Assembly: GCF_015706575.1 (NCBI RefSeq)
Contig: NW_024037052.1
Span: 1,736,001 to 1,800,000, forward strand
Source: Patiria miniata
Taxonomy: Eukaryota; Echinodermata; Asteroidea; Valvatida; Asterinidae
Direction: 5' to 3'
Length of the DNA stretch: 64,000 bases
Part shown: positions 10,686 to 20,600 of the stretch, in pieces
Layout: the number at the start of each line of letters is the position of its first letter
How positions within the stretch are numbered: position 1 is the first letter of the stretch
Notes under the pieces: model-generated
What the model saw: the letters and a program-made list of their open reading frames with translations, nothing else
The model's database searches: none
Told to the model about the DNA's origin: nothing
Translations under genes and position numbers: made by a program

Positions 10686-12908
10686 GAAGACTTACTTGGC
10701 AGCAGGAGCGGGACATCGGTGGAGTTCCACTTTGCAAAATTTTGGTGAAGAGTGTGGCAAGTAGGCCCTAGATGGTGTGTTGCTTGCAACTTCATTCTTG
10801 ACAATATGGCGGGGCCAAATATTAATTGTATTTACCACGTTGTTTTCTGTGTTAAGTAAAGGAGAAGTTCTACCGGATGAATTTATCATGGAAGTTTAGT
10901 TAGGCCTATGCCCTTCACTTGTTTTTAGTAGCGTGTCTCCCTGTTTCCAATAGTCAGACCTCTTAGAAATGACACCCATGTGCCCTGCGTTGTTAAGGAA
11001 CCATATGCGTTGCCCAATCTTGACCTCAGTCAACTTAAACCAGACCAGCAGAGATGAGAGTACAATGTGCATACACTAGACGCCATGCTAATTAATTAGA
11101 GTGGTGTGTCGATCCTGTTCGGATTCTAACACCATCAAGTAATTGATTTTTAGCCAGATTGTACTTTAAGATAAATCATTTTACACTACTTTTTGGTCTT
11201 TTCTGGTGAGTTTTTAACATACTGTTTTTGCTATTGGTTTTAGTTTTTTTCGGTTTAAGTCTTGTTTCAGTTTTGCTGTAGGTTTTTTCAGTCAATAAAG
11301 TCTTTTTGATTCTGGTTTGGCAACTACGAATGACTTTCATGTCTCTATTCATTCAATTCCTTGTGACTCCTCCCTTAAACAAATCAGAGATTAGTAAAGT
11401 TCGGTTAGTTATCCTGATAGAGAGTTTCTTTTGGGCGTGTTCCCCCAGTTTCCAGAACACACAAGCATCACGGAAAAATTGTGGTTGTAGCAACCATTCT
11501 CAAGAGAATAAAGTGATCAAGGGCGTATCCAGAACAAAATTTGGGTGGGGGCCAGAAGTAATTTTCGTCCCTCAAAAAGTGGGTCAAAAAATTATGGCGT
11601 GGGGTGCGGGCCCGCTTAAGGGCCCGAATTTTGTTTTGATTCTAGATGCTCTGTGGTGCGAAATATATTTTGGTGGGAAGGTTTTTAATTGTTATGAACT
11701 ACGAAAACGTCCAATTTACAAATAATAACCCGTGGACAAGACTGATTTTTGGTGACCTGTATTCAAATTAGCATATCTCTATTTTTGCGACTATTACTAA
11801 GCTTTTTTCACCATGCATGGTTAAAGGCCTATAATTTACTACGTTGTGAAAAAAATATTTAAAATAACTTCATTAAGTTGGTGAAAATTGCTGTCAAAAG
11901 TGGGTGTCCTTTTTTTTAACCACCCTGTTGAAGACTTACTTGGCAGCAGGAGCGGGATATCGGTGGAGTTCCACTTTGCAATATTTTGGTGAACAGTGTG
12001 GCCAGTAGGGCCTAGATGGTGTGTTGCTGGCAACTTCATTCCTGACAGTGTGGCGGGGCCAAATATTAATTGTAATTACCACGTGGTTTTCTGTGTTAAG
12101 TAAAGGAGAAGTTCTACCGGATGAATTTATCATGGGAGGTTAGTTAGGCATATGCCCTTCACTTGTTTTTAGTAGCGTGTCTCCCTGTTTCCAGTAGTCA
12201 GACCTCTTAGAAATGACACCCATGTGCCCTGCGTTGATAAGGAACCATATGCGTTGCCCAATCTTGACCTCAGTCAAAACCAGACCAGCAGAGATGAGAG
12301 TACAATGTGCATGTGCCCCTTACACTAGACGCCATGCTAATTAATTAGAGTGGTGTGTCGATCCTGTTCGGGTTCTAACACCATCAAGTATTAGATTTTT
12401 AGCCAGATTGTACTTTAAGATAAATCATTTTACACTGCTTTTTGGTCTTTTCTGGTGATTTTTTAACATACTGTTTTTGCTTTTAGTTTTAGTTTTTTCG
12501 GTTTAAGTCTTGTTTCAGTTTTGCTGTAGGTTTTTTCAGTCAATAAAGTCTTTTTGATTCTGGTTTGGCAACTAAGAATGACTTTCATGTCTCTATTCAT
12601 TCAATTCCTTGTGACTCCTCCCTTAAACAAATCAGAGATTAGTAAAGTTCGGTTAGTTATCCCGATAGAGAGTTTCTTTTGGGCGTGTTCCCCCAGTTTC
12701 CAGAACACACAAGCATCACGGAAAAATTGTGGTTGTAGCAACCATTCTCAAGAGAATAAAGTGATCAAGGGCGTATCCAGAACAAAATTTGGGTGGGGGC
12801 CAGAAGTAATTTTCGTCCCTCAAAAAGTGGGTCAAAAAATTATGGCGTGGGGTGCGGGCCCGCTTAAGGGCCCGAATTTTGTTTTGATTCTAGATGCTCT
12901 GTGGTGCG
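10420..12908 (+). repeat. 1.24-kb tandem duplication, left arm only
   Basis: Copy A (10420-11660) and copy B (11661-12908) both run from AAATATATTTTGGTGGG to GATGCTCTGTGGTGCG and are nearly identical. The right arm has a single copy (about 49450-50290). A polyadenylation-like block AGTCAATAAAGTCTTTTTG sits in each copy (about 11290 and 12538), with a more diverged relative at about 9830. Open frames of 135-139 codons in both copies contain no recognised domain. Confidence 0.85.
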
Positions 12909-13091
12909 ATCTGAGGCAATTTCCAACCACAATTTCTGAACATTTTTTTTTGAGGAAATGATGGTGGTGTACGCAGTACCTGCCTTTATTGCGACGTCAC
13001 TTCAAAACAAAATTTGGGTTCTTTTTTGGGGGGGAGGGGGGGCACGGCCCCCGTTGGCCGCCCCCCCCCCCCCCCCCCGGAACCGCCCTTG
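12766..13091. mobile_element. hAT-like MITE with G/C homopolymer, both arms
   Basis: The ends CAAGGGCGTATCCAG and (reverse) CAAGGGCGGTTCC form imperfect terminal inverted repeats. Flanks AAAGTGAT and AAAATGGT are a possible decayed 8-bp duplication (6 of 8). The interior carries a G run and a C run. The right-arm partner is 49274-49592. The start is inside the tandem duplication, so the first terminus also appears at about 11517. Confidence 0.45.
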
Positions 13092-13489
13092 AAAATGGTA
13101 TTATTACATCACTTCTCGTGATGTTAAAAATGACATTTTGTAATAGTGAAAGTACCGTGTAATATTTCACAGTAAAAGAGTTAAGAAATGCAAAAGAGTA
13201 TCACCCGTAATAGAATAAAATATAAACCAATAATATGCAAAAAATAGAAACTGATCCAAAATGAAGCTTTAGCCGCCATGAATGACATACGGTACGTTAA
13301 AGTGCTATATAGTTGGATATGTTTGTAACCTGTGAAATCTCAAACCTTGAATTGACGAGTTGGCGTTAAACAGTAGAGAAGTCCCGTTGTATCCTTAGCA
13401 TGATGGGACGTATTTCTATTGAAATGCCCCAGAAGATTACCGCGCGACCAGAAATACATGTATATCGGTATCCGTGAAACTGAATAGGG

Positions 13490-13560
13490 CGAGATAGCTC
13501 AGGTGGTAGAGCAGGCCGGAACGACAATCCGAGGATCGCAAAACCTGCTTCAGTCAATTT
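13490..13560 (+). ncRNA. tRNA-like sequence (SINE head or tRNA pseudogene)
   Basis: An A box (TAGCTCAGGTGG) forms a good D arm (GCTC...GAGC). A weak B box (GGATCGCAAAACC) follows about 25 bases on. The anticodon-type loop ACGACAA lacks U33 and the acceptor stem is poor, so it is not a functional tRNA gene. It starts exactly where similarity to the right arm ends (GAATAGGGC), so it may be part of the insertion that broke the arms' homology. Confidence 0.4.
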
Positions 13561-14141
13561 CCTTTGTTCCTTTTATAATTTTTTTTATTTCCCTTAGTCA
13601 GTTTCCCTTTGTGGTTTCTTTGAAAAATAATTATTTTATACATTCATAAACATTATGTTTACCCCTGCTCAGTCACCTCGCCCCTGCATATTACATCCCA
13701 TCCCAGCTGAGGAGATTATGCAGTATCCCACCAGAACCAACACCAGAACCATGACAAAGTTAAATACCGCCACCTGTTGGCCATCATATAAATGGGCTAA
13801 CTCCCGACGAAGTAGACTGGTAACCCTACCTCAGCATCTGGGGACTGATATTTAAGTCTGGTACCTTTTTACAACGTACAATGTCAAAATGCACACGAGA
13901 AAGTGTTCGCACAACAATCTCGACAATGGCGACGAGCGAGAATGATCGCCTGAGATCTTCTGTCAGCAGTCACGGCAGTATGGATGGATCGGGTATAAAA
14001 CAAGAACCTTTTCGTTCCAAAGCGATTCTACCGTGGGATAGACTGTCCAACTGGCTTCATTGTGTCTGCGTTGTTACGTTTGATTTGGAGTTAGGGCAAG
14101 CTTTGGAGGTAGGATCTATAGCTCTACTGAGCATGCTGAGT
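13561..14141. other. left-specific sequence without recognised content
   Basis: There is no right-arm counterpart. Open frames at 13655-13855 and 13881-14150 show no domain I know. It may be the body of a SINE or an older transposon. Confidence 0.4.
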
Positions 14142-14154
14142 TACTCCTAGAACT

Positions 14155-14867
14155 TAGACCCGTGAACGTGGCTATATACATAGCCACGCTTCAGTCTATA
14201 GTAAAAACACTCTATTGTGTTCCGCGGTTACTAAGATAGAGTGACCATTCTAACCGAATTTCGGCTACATTTGACAGAATATTTGCATACAAAAATGAGT
14301 TGTACAGAAAATCAGCAGAATATTTTTTTCGGCAGAATTATGAAGATGAAGGAAAAGTGAAAAAAAATTAGAGAGATATGGCACATTTGGTTTGAAAAAC
14401 CTTCATTTATTGAAAGATCCCTGAAACAAACCCTTGCACAATGGACCAGCAATTATACTGGGTGATTTGACAGACTTTCGAAGTGGATTTAGCAGAATTT
14501 TATATGGTATTACGGTCAGCCTGCCATGTAAGACAGTTAGTCGGGTACCCACTGGCATGACTGGTGATACTCCAACCGTTTTGCGCACGCGGAACTCGGG
14601 GTACCAGAGTGTCATGCCTGTCTTAGATTTCTGATCATTTTGAAACATTCGTAGTGACAAAGTTGTGCCGTATTTTGCATCAAATTTCTTGGCAATGACA
14701 GATCCAACACTCGCGTATATTCACAGGAAGCCCAACAAGTAAGTGATTCACCCATGGGCAAAATTATACATGGTTTTATGTAGCGGATCAAAAGATAGAA
14801 TGCTTTCGCTTGTATTTACCCGAGGGAAGCGCGTGGCGTTGTATACAACGCCACGTTCACGGGTCTA
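14155..14867. mobile_element. element F: terminal inverted repeats, 9-bp target duplication
   Basis: The ends are inverted repeats of TAGACCCGTGAACGTGGC, each next to a short hairpin (GTGGCTATATACATAGCCAC on the left, GTGGCGTTGTATACAACGCC on the right). It is flanked by exact 9-bp duplications CCTAGAACT (14146-14154 and 14868-14876). Length is 713 bp with no transposase. Mutator-like assignment is inferred from the duplication length and the TA-starting ends. Confidence 0.8.
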
Positions 14868-15208
14868 CCTAGAACTATGACTGAGGCTCCACGTAGTGGA
14901 GCCTCATAGAGTTAGAACCCTGCAAAATTGTTGTCAGCACAAAACACTAATTAAGTACAAAAACGTCCATCCCAACCAAGCTTTTTCCACAGAACCGCTG
15001 CACAGTTTGCCCCTAAACTCCGTACAATACCTCATGACATACTCACGTTATGTGCACCTAGCCCGACTGCGTCTGGCCGTACAGTACTATCGCAAGCTCT
15101 GTAGTACGGCCAGACGCCCGATGCTTCCACAGAGACTGATTTTTTTTGGCCGCCGATGTAGCGATTTTGCTACATCTTTCGATCGCGATTATCTTTTCAT
15201 CCAGGACA

Positions 15209-16514
15209 TACTCCTAGGAATGTCGGTCGTTTCGTACCCAAGTCGTTTCGTACCCAGGTTGTTTCGTACCCAGGTCGTTTCGTACCCAGGTCGTTTCGCA
15301 CACAGGATTCATGTTTGTCTTCTATATTGTAGCGTGATTTTCTTTGGTTGCTTTTCAGTTTTTCGAATTGTACTTTTTATAATTAGGCCAAAAAAAAAAG
15401 AATATTTCTGCTTCCGGTTACCCGACCAACCCTATTTTTAGGCTGCCACCCTACAAATTGTATCGGCAATTCCAAAAAAAATAAATAAAAAATGATTGAA
15501 TAAATAAAAATAAAAATCTTATGTCTTGTCTGTCTTTACAAAGTACCTCTCAACAACCCTTTTGCATCAAAAAATGCTTGTATTTATTGTTTTCTTACTT
15601 ACATTCGCTGTTTTTTCAAAAGAAAACTCCGTTATTTTTACAAATTCACTGCGCGATTCAACTACATGTACTTCGCAATTCGATGTCTTATAATCACGTG
15701 CGTAATAAGCGCAATGCGGCGACGACTGGTTCCCGCCGCGCCGCGCAGGGGCCAATGATGAAATGCGGTAACTAGTCTGTGCACAGCTATGCGATCGATA
15801 GCGCTAGCATGGCTATGCAGGCGCAGGCACGTGCTCAGCGCTCTGTCAACTGGTCGGATTCGACATCGTAAAAATGCTGAGAAAGACATCGTAAAAATGC
15901 CAAGAAAACACTGATGGAGAAAGAACATTTTTGCAAGTTAATTCACAGATTTGATCTAGCTTGTCTGTGTATGTATTTTCCGTGTTTGCATGACTGGCTT
16001 AATCTCCTTTGTGCATCATAATTGACTGGGTACGAAACGACTTGGGTACGAAACGACTTGGGTACGAAACGACCTGCTTCGACTCCTAGAACTATGAGGC
16101 TCCGCGTGAGCGGAGCCTCATAGAAGCCCGCAAAATTGTCTGCAGCACAAAACACTAATAAAGTACAAAAACGTCCATCAAAATGCAGACATTTCACACA
16201 GAACCGCTGCACAGTTTGCCCCTATACTCCGTACTTTACCTCTTGACATACTCACGTATCATGGGCGGAACTAACATAGGTGGATTCTGTCGGTTTTTAG
16301 GCCAAAATGATGAAAAATATGCCCTTTCCGCACTGAGCCAAACCGAACACTTGAAACGTGGAGGCATATGATCGAGCGATGATTTTCGGTTCGCTCGGAG
16401 CGCGCCGCGTGGGTACGGTACATGCACTTGTACGCATGCACATACTATCATTTCACCTGTACCGTACCCTATGATGAGGCTCCGCTCACGCGGAGCCTCA
16501 TAGTTCTAGGAGTA
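15209..16514. mobile_element. element E2: 40-bp hairpin-bearing ends, 9-bp target duplication, inside G
   Basis: Exact 9-bp duplications TCCAGGACA flank it (15200-15208 and 16515-16523). The ends start TACTCCTAGAACTATGAGG and each contains a perfect hairpin with stem GAGGCTCCGC. The left end is split by the FB element after about 11 bases. The body is about 16123-16475. Same family as E1. Confidence 0.8.
15220..16081. mobile_element. foldback element with 16-bp tandem repeats in its ends
   Basis: The left end holds five tandem 16-bp units of GTCGTTTCGTACCCAG (15226-15305). The right end has three inverted units (about 16025-16073). About 8 bp, ACTCCTAG, is repeated on both sides, which fits a target duplication inside the E2 terminus. 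Inverted ends made of short tandem repeats resemble Drosophila FB and sea-urchin TU elements (from memory). The interior has no recognised ORF. Confidence 0.65.
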
Positions 16515-17193
16515 TCCAGGACACACATTTCCAAAGTTAAGGTTCGTAGTCGTAGAGCAACTCATACCTTTTCGAAAAAACGTTCTTTGGTCTCAATATT
16601 TTCATCCATCTGGCCACAAGACGAATTTCAGTCATCAGATTCCACAAATATCGTCCCCCATGCGATCCCCCATGCGATTTCAAAATGGCGGCCGCGCTGT
16701 AATGTATGCATTATGCGAGCGCGCTTGGGCAAGATAATGAATATGCATCATAGTGTATGACGTTTGTCGGACACTCAGCGCGGCTGGCCATACAAACACG
16801 AGGTCATGAACTAAATAATGCATATTAAGGTATGAGTTGCTCTACGACTACGAACCTTAACTTTGGAAATGTGTGTCCTGGATGAAAAGATAATCGCGAT
16901 CGAAAGATGTAGCAAAATCGCTACATCGGCGGCCAAAAAAATTCAGTCTCTGTGGAAGCATCGGGCGTCTGGCCGTACTACAGAGCTTGCGATAGTACTG
17001 TACGGCCAGACGCAGTCGGGCTAATGTGCACCCAAACAAACATCGGTGGATTCTGTCAGTTTTTCGGCAAAAATGATGAAAAATATGCCCTTTCCGCACT
17101 GAGCCAACCTGACACTTGAAACGTGCACGCGCGCAGAATGATTGCAGTCATTTTCGGTTCGATCGCTCGGAGCGTGCTGCGGGGGTATGGTGT

Positions 17194-17693
17194 NNNNNNN
17201 NNNNNNNNNNNNNNNNNNNNNNNNNNNNNNNNNNNNNNNNNNNNNNNNNNNNNNNNNNNNNNNNNNNNNNNNNNNNNNNNNNNNNNNNNNNNNNNNNNNN
17301 NNNNNNNNNNNNNNNNNNNNNNNNNNNNNNNNNNNNNNNNNNNNNNNNNNNNNNNNNNNNNNNNNNNNNNNNNNNNNNNNNNNNNNNNNNNNNNNNNNNN
17401 NNNNNNNNNNNNNNNNNNNNNNNNNNNNNNNNNNNNNNNNNNNNNNNNNNNNNNNNNNNNNNNNNNNNNNNNNNNNNNNNNNNNNNNNNNNNNNNNNNNN
17501 NNNNNNNNNNNNNNNNNNNNNNNNNNNNNNNNNNNNNNNNNNNNNNNNNNNNNNNNNNNNNNNNNNNNNNNNNNNNNNNNNNNNNNNNNNNNNNNNNNNN
17601 NNNNNNNNNNNNNNNNNNNNNNNNNNNNNNNNNNNNNNNNNNNNNNNNNNNNNNNNNNNNNNNNNNNNNNNNNNNNNNNNNNNNNNNNNNNNN
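17194..17693. other. assembly gap (500 N)
   Basis: There are exactly 500 unknown bases, the fixed size used by some Hi-C scaffolders. The left flank is inside element E1 and the right flank is in the middle of a satellite unit. True size and content are unknown, and the link between the outer left arm and the rest depends on scaffolding. Confidence 0.97.
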
Positions 17694-20600
17694 GCAGTTA
17701 ATCTCTGGAGTCTTAAAACTCGGACATTTGGCACCAGTATTCCAAATGGCTATATTGCATTTGGAAAGTAAGTCTTTGACTTTCAACACCTACACATACA
17801 AACACAGGGGCCCCACGATACAATAAAACACTCAGGAAAAAAAAGCACATGAAATTAAACATGGAACGAACTCAACTCGGAAACCGCCAACAGCACCCTC
17901 AGTAGAGAACATCCCGTCCCGGCCGTCGTCAGTAACTGCAACAAGAGAAAGGGAAGAAAAAAAACTGCAAAGAGAAAAAGAAAACGGTGTTTGTTAGTCT
18001 ACATCCATTCTCAACTTAATTTCAACATCAATTCAAAGACTTTTCCTTCCAAAGGCCATACGCCATTTTTTCCTCACTTTTTGGGAAGAATTTTGCTTGA
18101 GAGCCAGCTTTTCTACTGGCAGTTAATCTCTGGAGTCTTAAAACTCGAGACATTTGGCACCAGTATCCAATGGCTATATTGCATTTTGGAAAGTAAGTCT
18201 TTGACTTCACACCTACACATACAAAACACAGGGGCCCACATACAATAAAACAACAGGAAAAAAAAACATGAATTAAACATGGAACGAACTCAACTCGGAA
18301 AACCGCCAACAGCACCCTCAGTAGAGAACATCCCGTCCCGGCCGTCGTCAGTACCTGCAACAAGAGAAAGGGAAGAAAAAAAACTGCAAAGAGAAAAAGA
18401 AAACGGTGTTGTTAGTCTACATCCATTCTCAACTTAATTTCAACATCAATTCAAAGACTTTTCCTTCCAACGCCACAACGCCATTTTTCCTCACTTTTGG
18501 GGAAGAATTTTGCTTAAGAGCCAGCTTTTCTACTGGCAGTTAATCTCTGGAGTCTTAAAACTCGGGACATTTGGCACCAGTATTCCAAATGGCTATATTG
18601 CATTTTGGAAAGTAAGTCTTTGACTTCAACACCTACACATACAAAACACAGGGGCCCACGATACAATAAAACACTCAGGAAAAAAAGCACATGAAATTAA
18701 ACATGGAACGAACTCAACTCGGAACCGCCAACAGCACCTCAGTAGAGAACATCCCGTCCCGGCCTTCGTCAGTACCTGCAACAAGAGAAAGGGAAGAAAA
18801 AAAACTGCAAAGAGAAAAAGAAAACGGTGTTTGTTAGTCTACATCCATTCTCAACTTAATTTCAACATCAATTCAAAGACTTTTCCTTCCAAAGGCCATA
18901 ACGCCATTTTTCCTCACTTTTTGGGAAGAATTTTGCTTGAGAGCCAGCTTTTTCTACTGGCAGTTAATCTCTGGAGTCTTAAAACTCGGGACATTGTGGC
19001 ACCAGTATTCCAAATGGCTATATTGCATTTTGGAAAGTAAGTCTTTGACTTCACAACACCTACCATACAAACACAGGGGCCCCACGATACAATAAAAACT
19101 CAGAAAAAAAAAGCACATGAAATTAAACATGGAACGAACTCAACTCGGAAACCGCCACACACCCTCAGTAGAGAACATCCCGTCCCGGCCGTCGTCAGTA
19201 CCTGCAACAAGAGAAGGGAAGAAAAAAACTGCAAAGAGAAAAGAAAACGGTGTTTGTTAGTCTACATCCATTCTCAACTTAATTTCAACATCAATTCAAA
19301 GACTTTTCCTTCCAAAGGCCATAACGCCATTTTTCCTCACTTTTTGGGAAGAATTTTTGCTTGAGAGCCAGCTTTTCTACTAGCAGTTAATCTCTGGAGT
19401 CTTAAAACTCGGGACATTTGGCACCAGTATTCCAAATGGCTATATTGCATTTTGGAAAGTAAGTCTTTGACTTCAACACCTACACATACAAAACACTGGG
19501 GCCCCACGATACAATAAAACACTCAGGAAAAAAAAGCACATGAAATTAAACATGAACGAACTCAACTCGGAAACCGCCAACAGCACCCTCAGTAGAGAAC
19601 ATCCCGTCCCGGCCGTCGTCAGTACCTGCAACAAGAGAAAGGGAGAAAAAAAAAACTGCAAAGAGAAAAAGAAAACGGTGTTTGTTAGTCTACATCCATT
19701 CTCAACTTAATTTCAACATCAATTCAAAGACTTTTCCTTCCAAAGGCCATAACGCCATTTTCCTCACTTTTTGGGAAGAATTTTGCTTGAGAGCCAGCTT
19801 TTCTACTGGCAGTTAATCTCTGGAGTCTTAAAACTCGAGACATTTGGCACCAGTATTCCAAATGGCTATATTGCATTTTGGAAAGTAAGTCTTTGACTTC
19901 AACACCTACACATACAAAACACAGGGGCCCCACAATACAATAAAACACTCAGGAAAAAAAGCACATGAAATTAAACATGGAACGAACTCAACTCGGAAAC
20001 CGCCAACAGCACCCTCAGTAGAGAACATCCCGTCCCGGCCGTCGTCAGTACCTGCAACAAGAGAAAGGGAAGAAAAAAAACTGCAAAGAGAAAAAGAAAA
20101 CGGTGTTTGTTAGTCTACATCCATTCTCAACTTAATTTCAACATCAATTCAAAGACTTTTCCTTCCAAAGGCCATAACGCCATTTTTCCTCACTTTTTGG
20201 GAAGAATTTGCTTGAGAGCCAGCTTTTCTACTGGCAGTTAATCTCTGGAGTCTTAAAACTCGAGACATTTGGCACCAGTATTCCAAATGGCTATATTGCA
20301 TTTTGGAAAGTAAGTCTTTGACTTCAACACCTACACATACAAAACACAGGGGCCCCACAATACAAAAAACACTCAGGAAAAAAAGCACATGAAATTAAAC
20401 ATGGAACGAACTCAACTCGGAAACCGCCAACAGCACCCTCAGTAGAGAACATCCCGTCCCGGCCGTCGTCAGTACCTGCAACAAGAGAAAGGGAAGAAAA
20501 AAAACTGCAAAGAGAAAAAGAACGGTGTTTGTTAGTCTACATCCATTCTCAACTTAATTTCAACATCAATTCAAAGACTTTTCCTTCCACGGCCACAACG

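Larger units (their letters stand above)
1..13491 (+). repeat. outer left arm of giant inverted repeat
   Basis: This arm matches the reverse complement of 48880-62637 almost throughout, in the same order: repeat R1, ODC-like exon 1, SINE, exons 2 to 5, a MITE chain, an unrecognised ORF, an RT fragment and a hAT-like MITE. Several exons are identical between arms, while noncoding parts differ by substitutions, small indels and whole elements. Homology ends sharply near 13491, where the left arm runs into tRNA-like sequence and the right arm runs into a LINE tail. At the window start, similarity fades in the first 16 bases, so I cannot tell whether the arm continues outside. Confidence 0.9.
15059..17023. 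mobile_element. element G: about 200-bp foldback arms, 9-bp target duplication
   Basis: The ends read TAGCCCGACTGCGTCTGG inward from both sides, within exact 9-bp duplications ATGTGCACC (15050-15058 and 17024-17032). The inverted arms are about 200 bp each (15059-15208 plus about 16524-16570, against 16828-17023). The loop is 16571-16827. Without the inserted E2 it is about 650 bp. Each arm also contains an inner hairpin built from GTCTGGCCGTAC and its complement. No coding sequence was seen. Confidence 0.8.
14142..17193. mobile_element. element E1, outermost layer of a transposon nest, cut by the gap
   Basis: It starts TACTCCTAGAACT, interrupted after 13 bases by element F, and continues with a terminal hairpin GGCTCCACGTAGTGGAGCC (14885-14903). 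It is a direct relative of the complete element E2 (outer part 16082-16514). Its interior resumes after element G at 17033 and stops at the N run, where it aligns with E2 about 95 bp short of the E2 end. E1 hosts F (14155-14867) and G (15059-17023). Confidence 0.6.

Noticed and set aside
14896..15441. 181-codon open frame in the transposon nest
   Set aside because: It runs through three different element ends and the 16-bp repeats; it is a chance frame.
17021..17826. Long open frames crossing the N run (192-237 codons)
   Set aside because: They are open only because unknown bases contain no stops.
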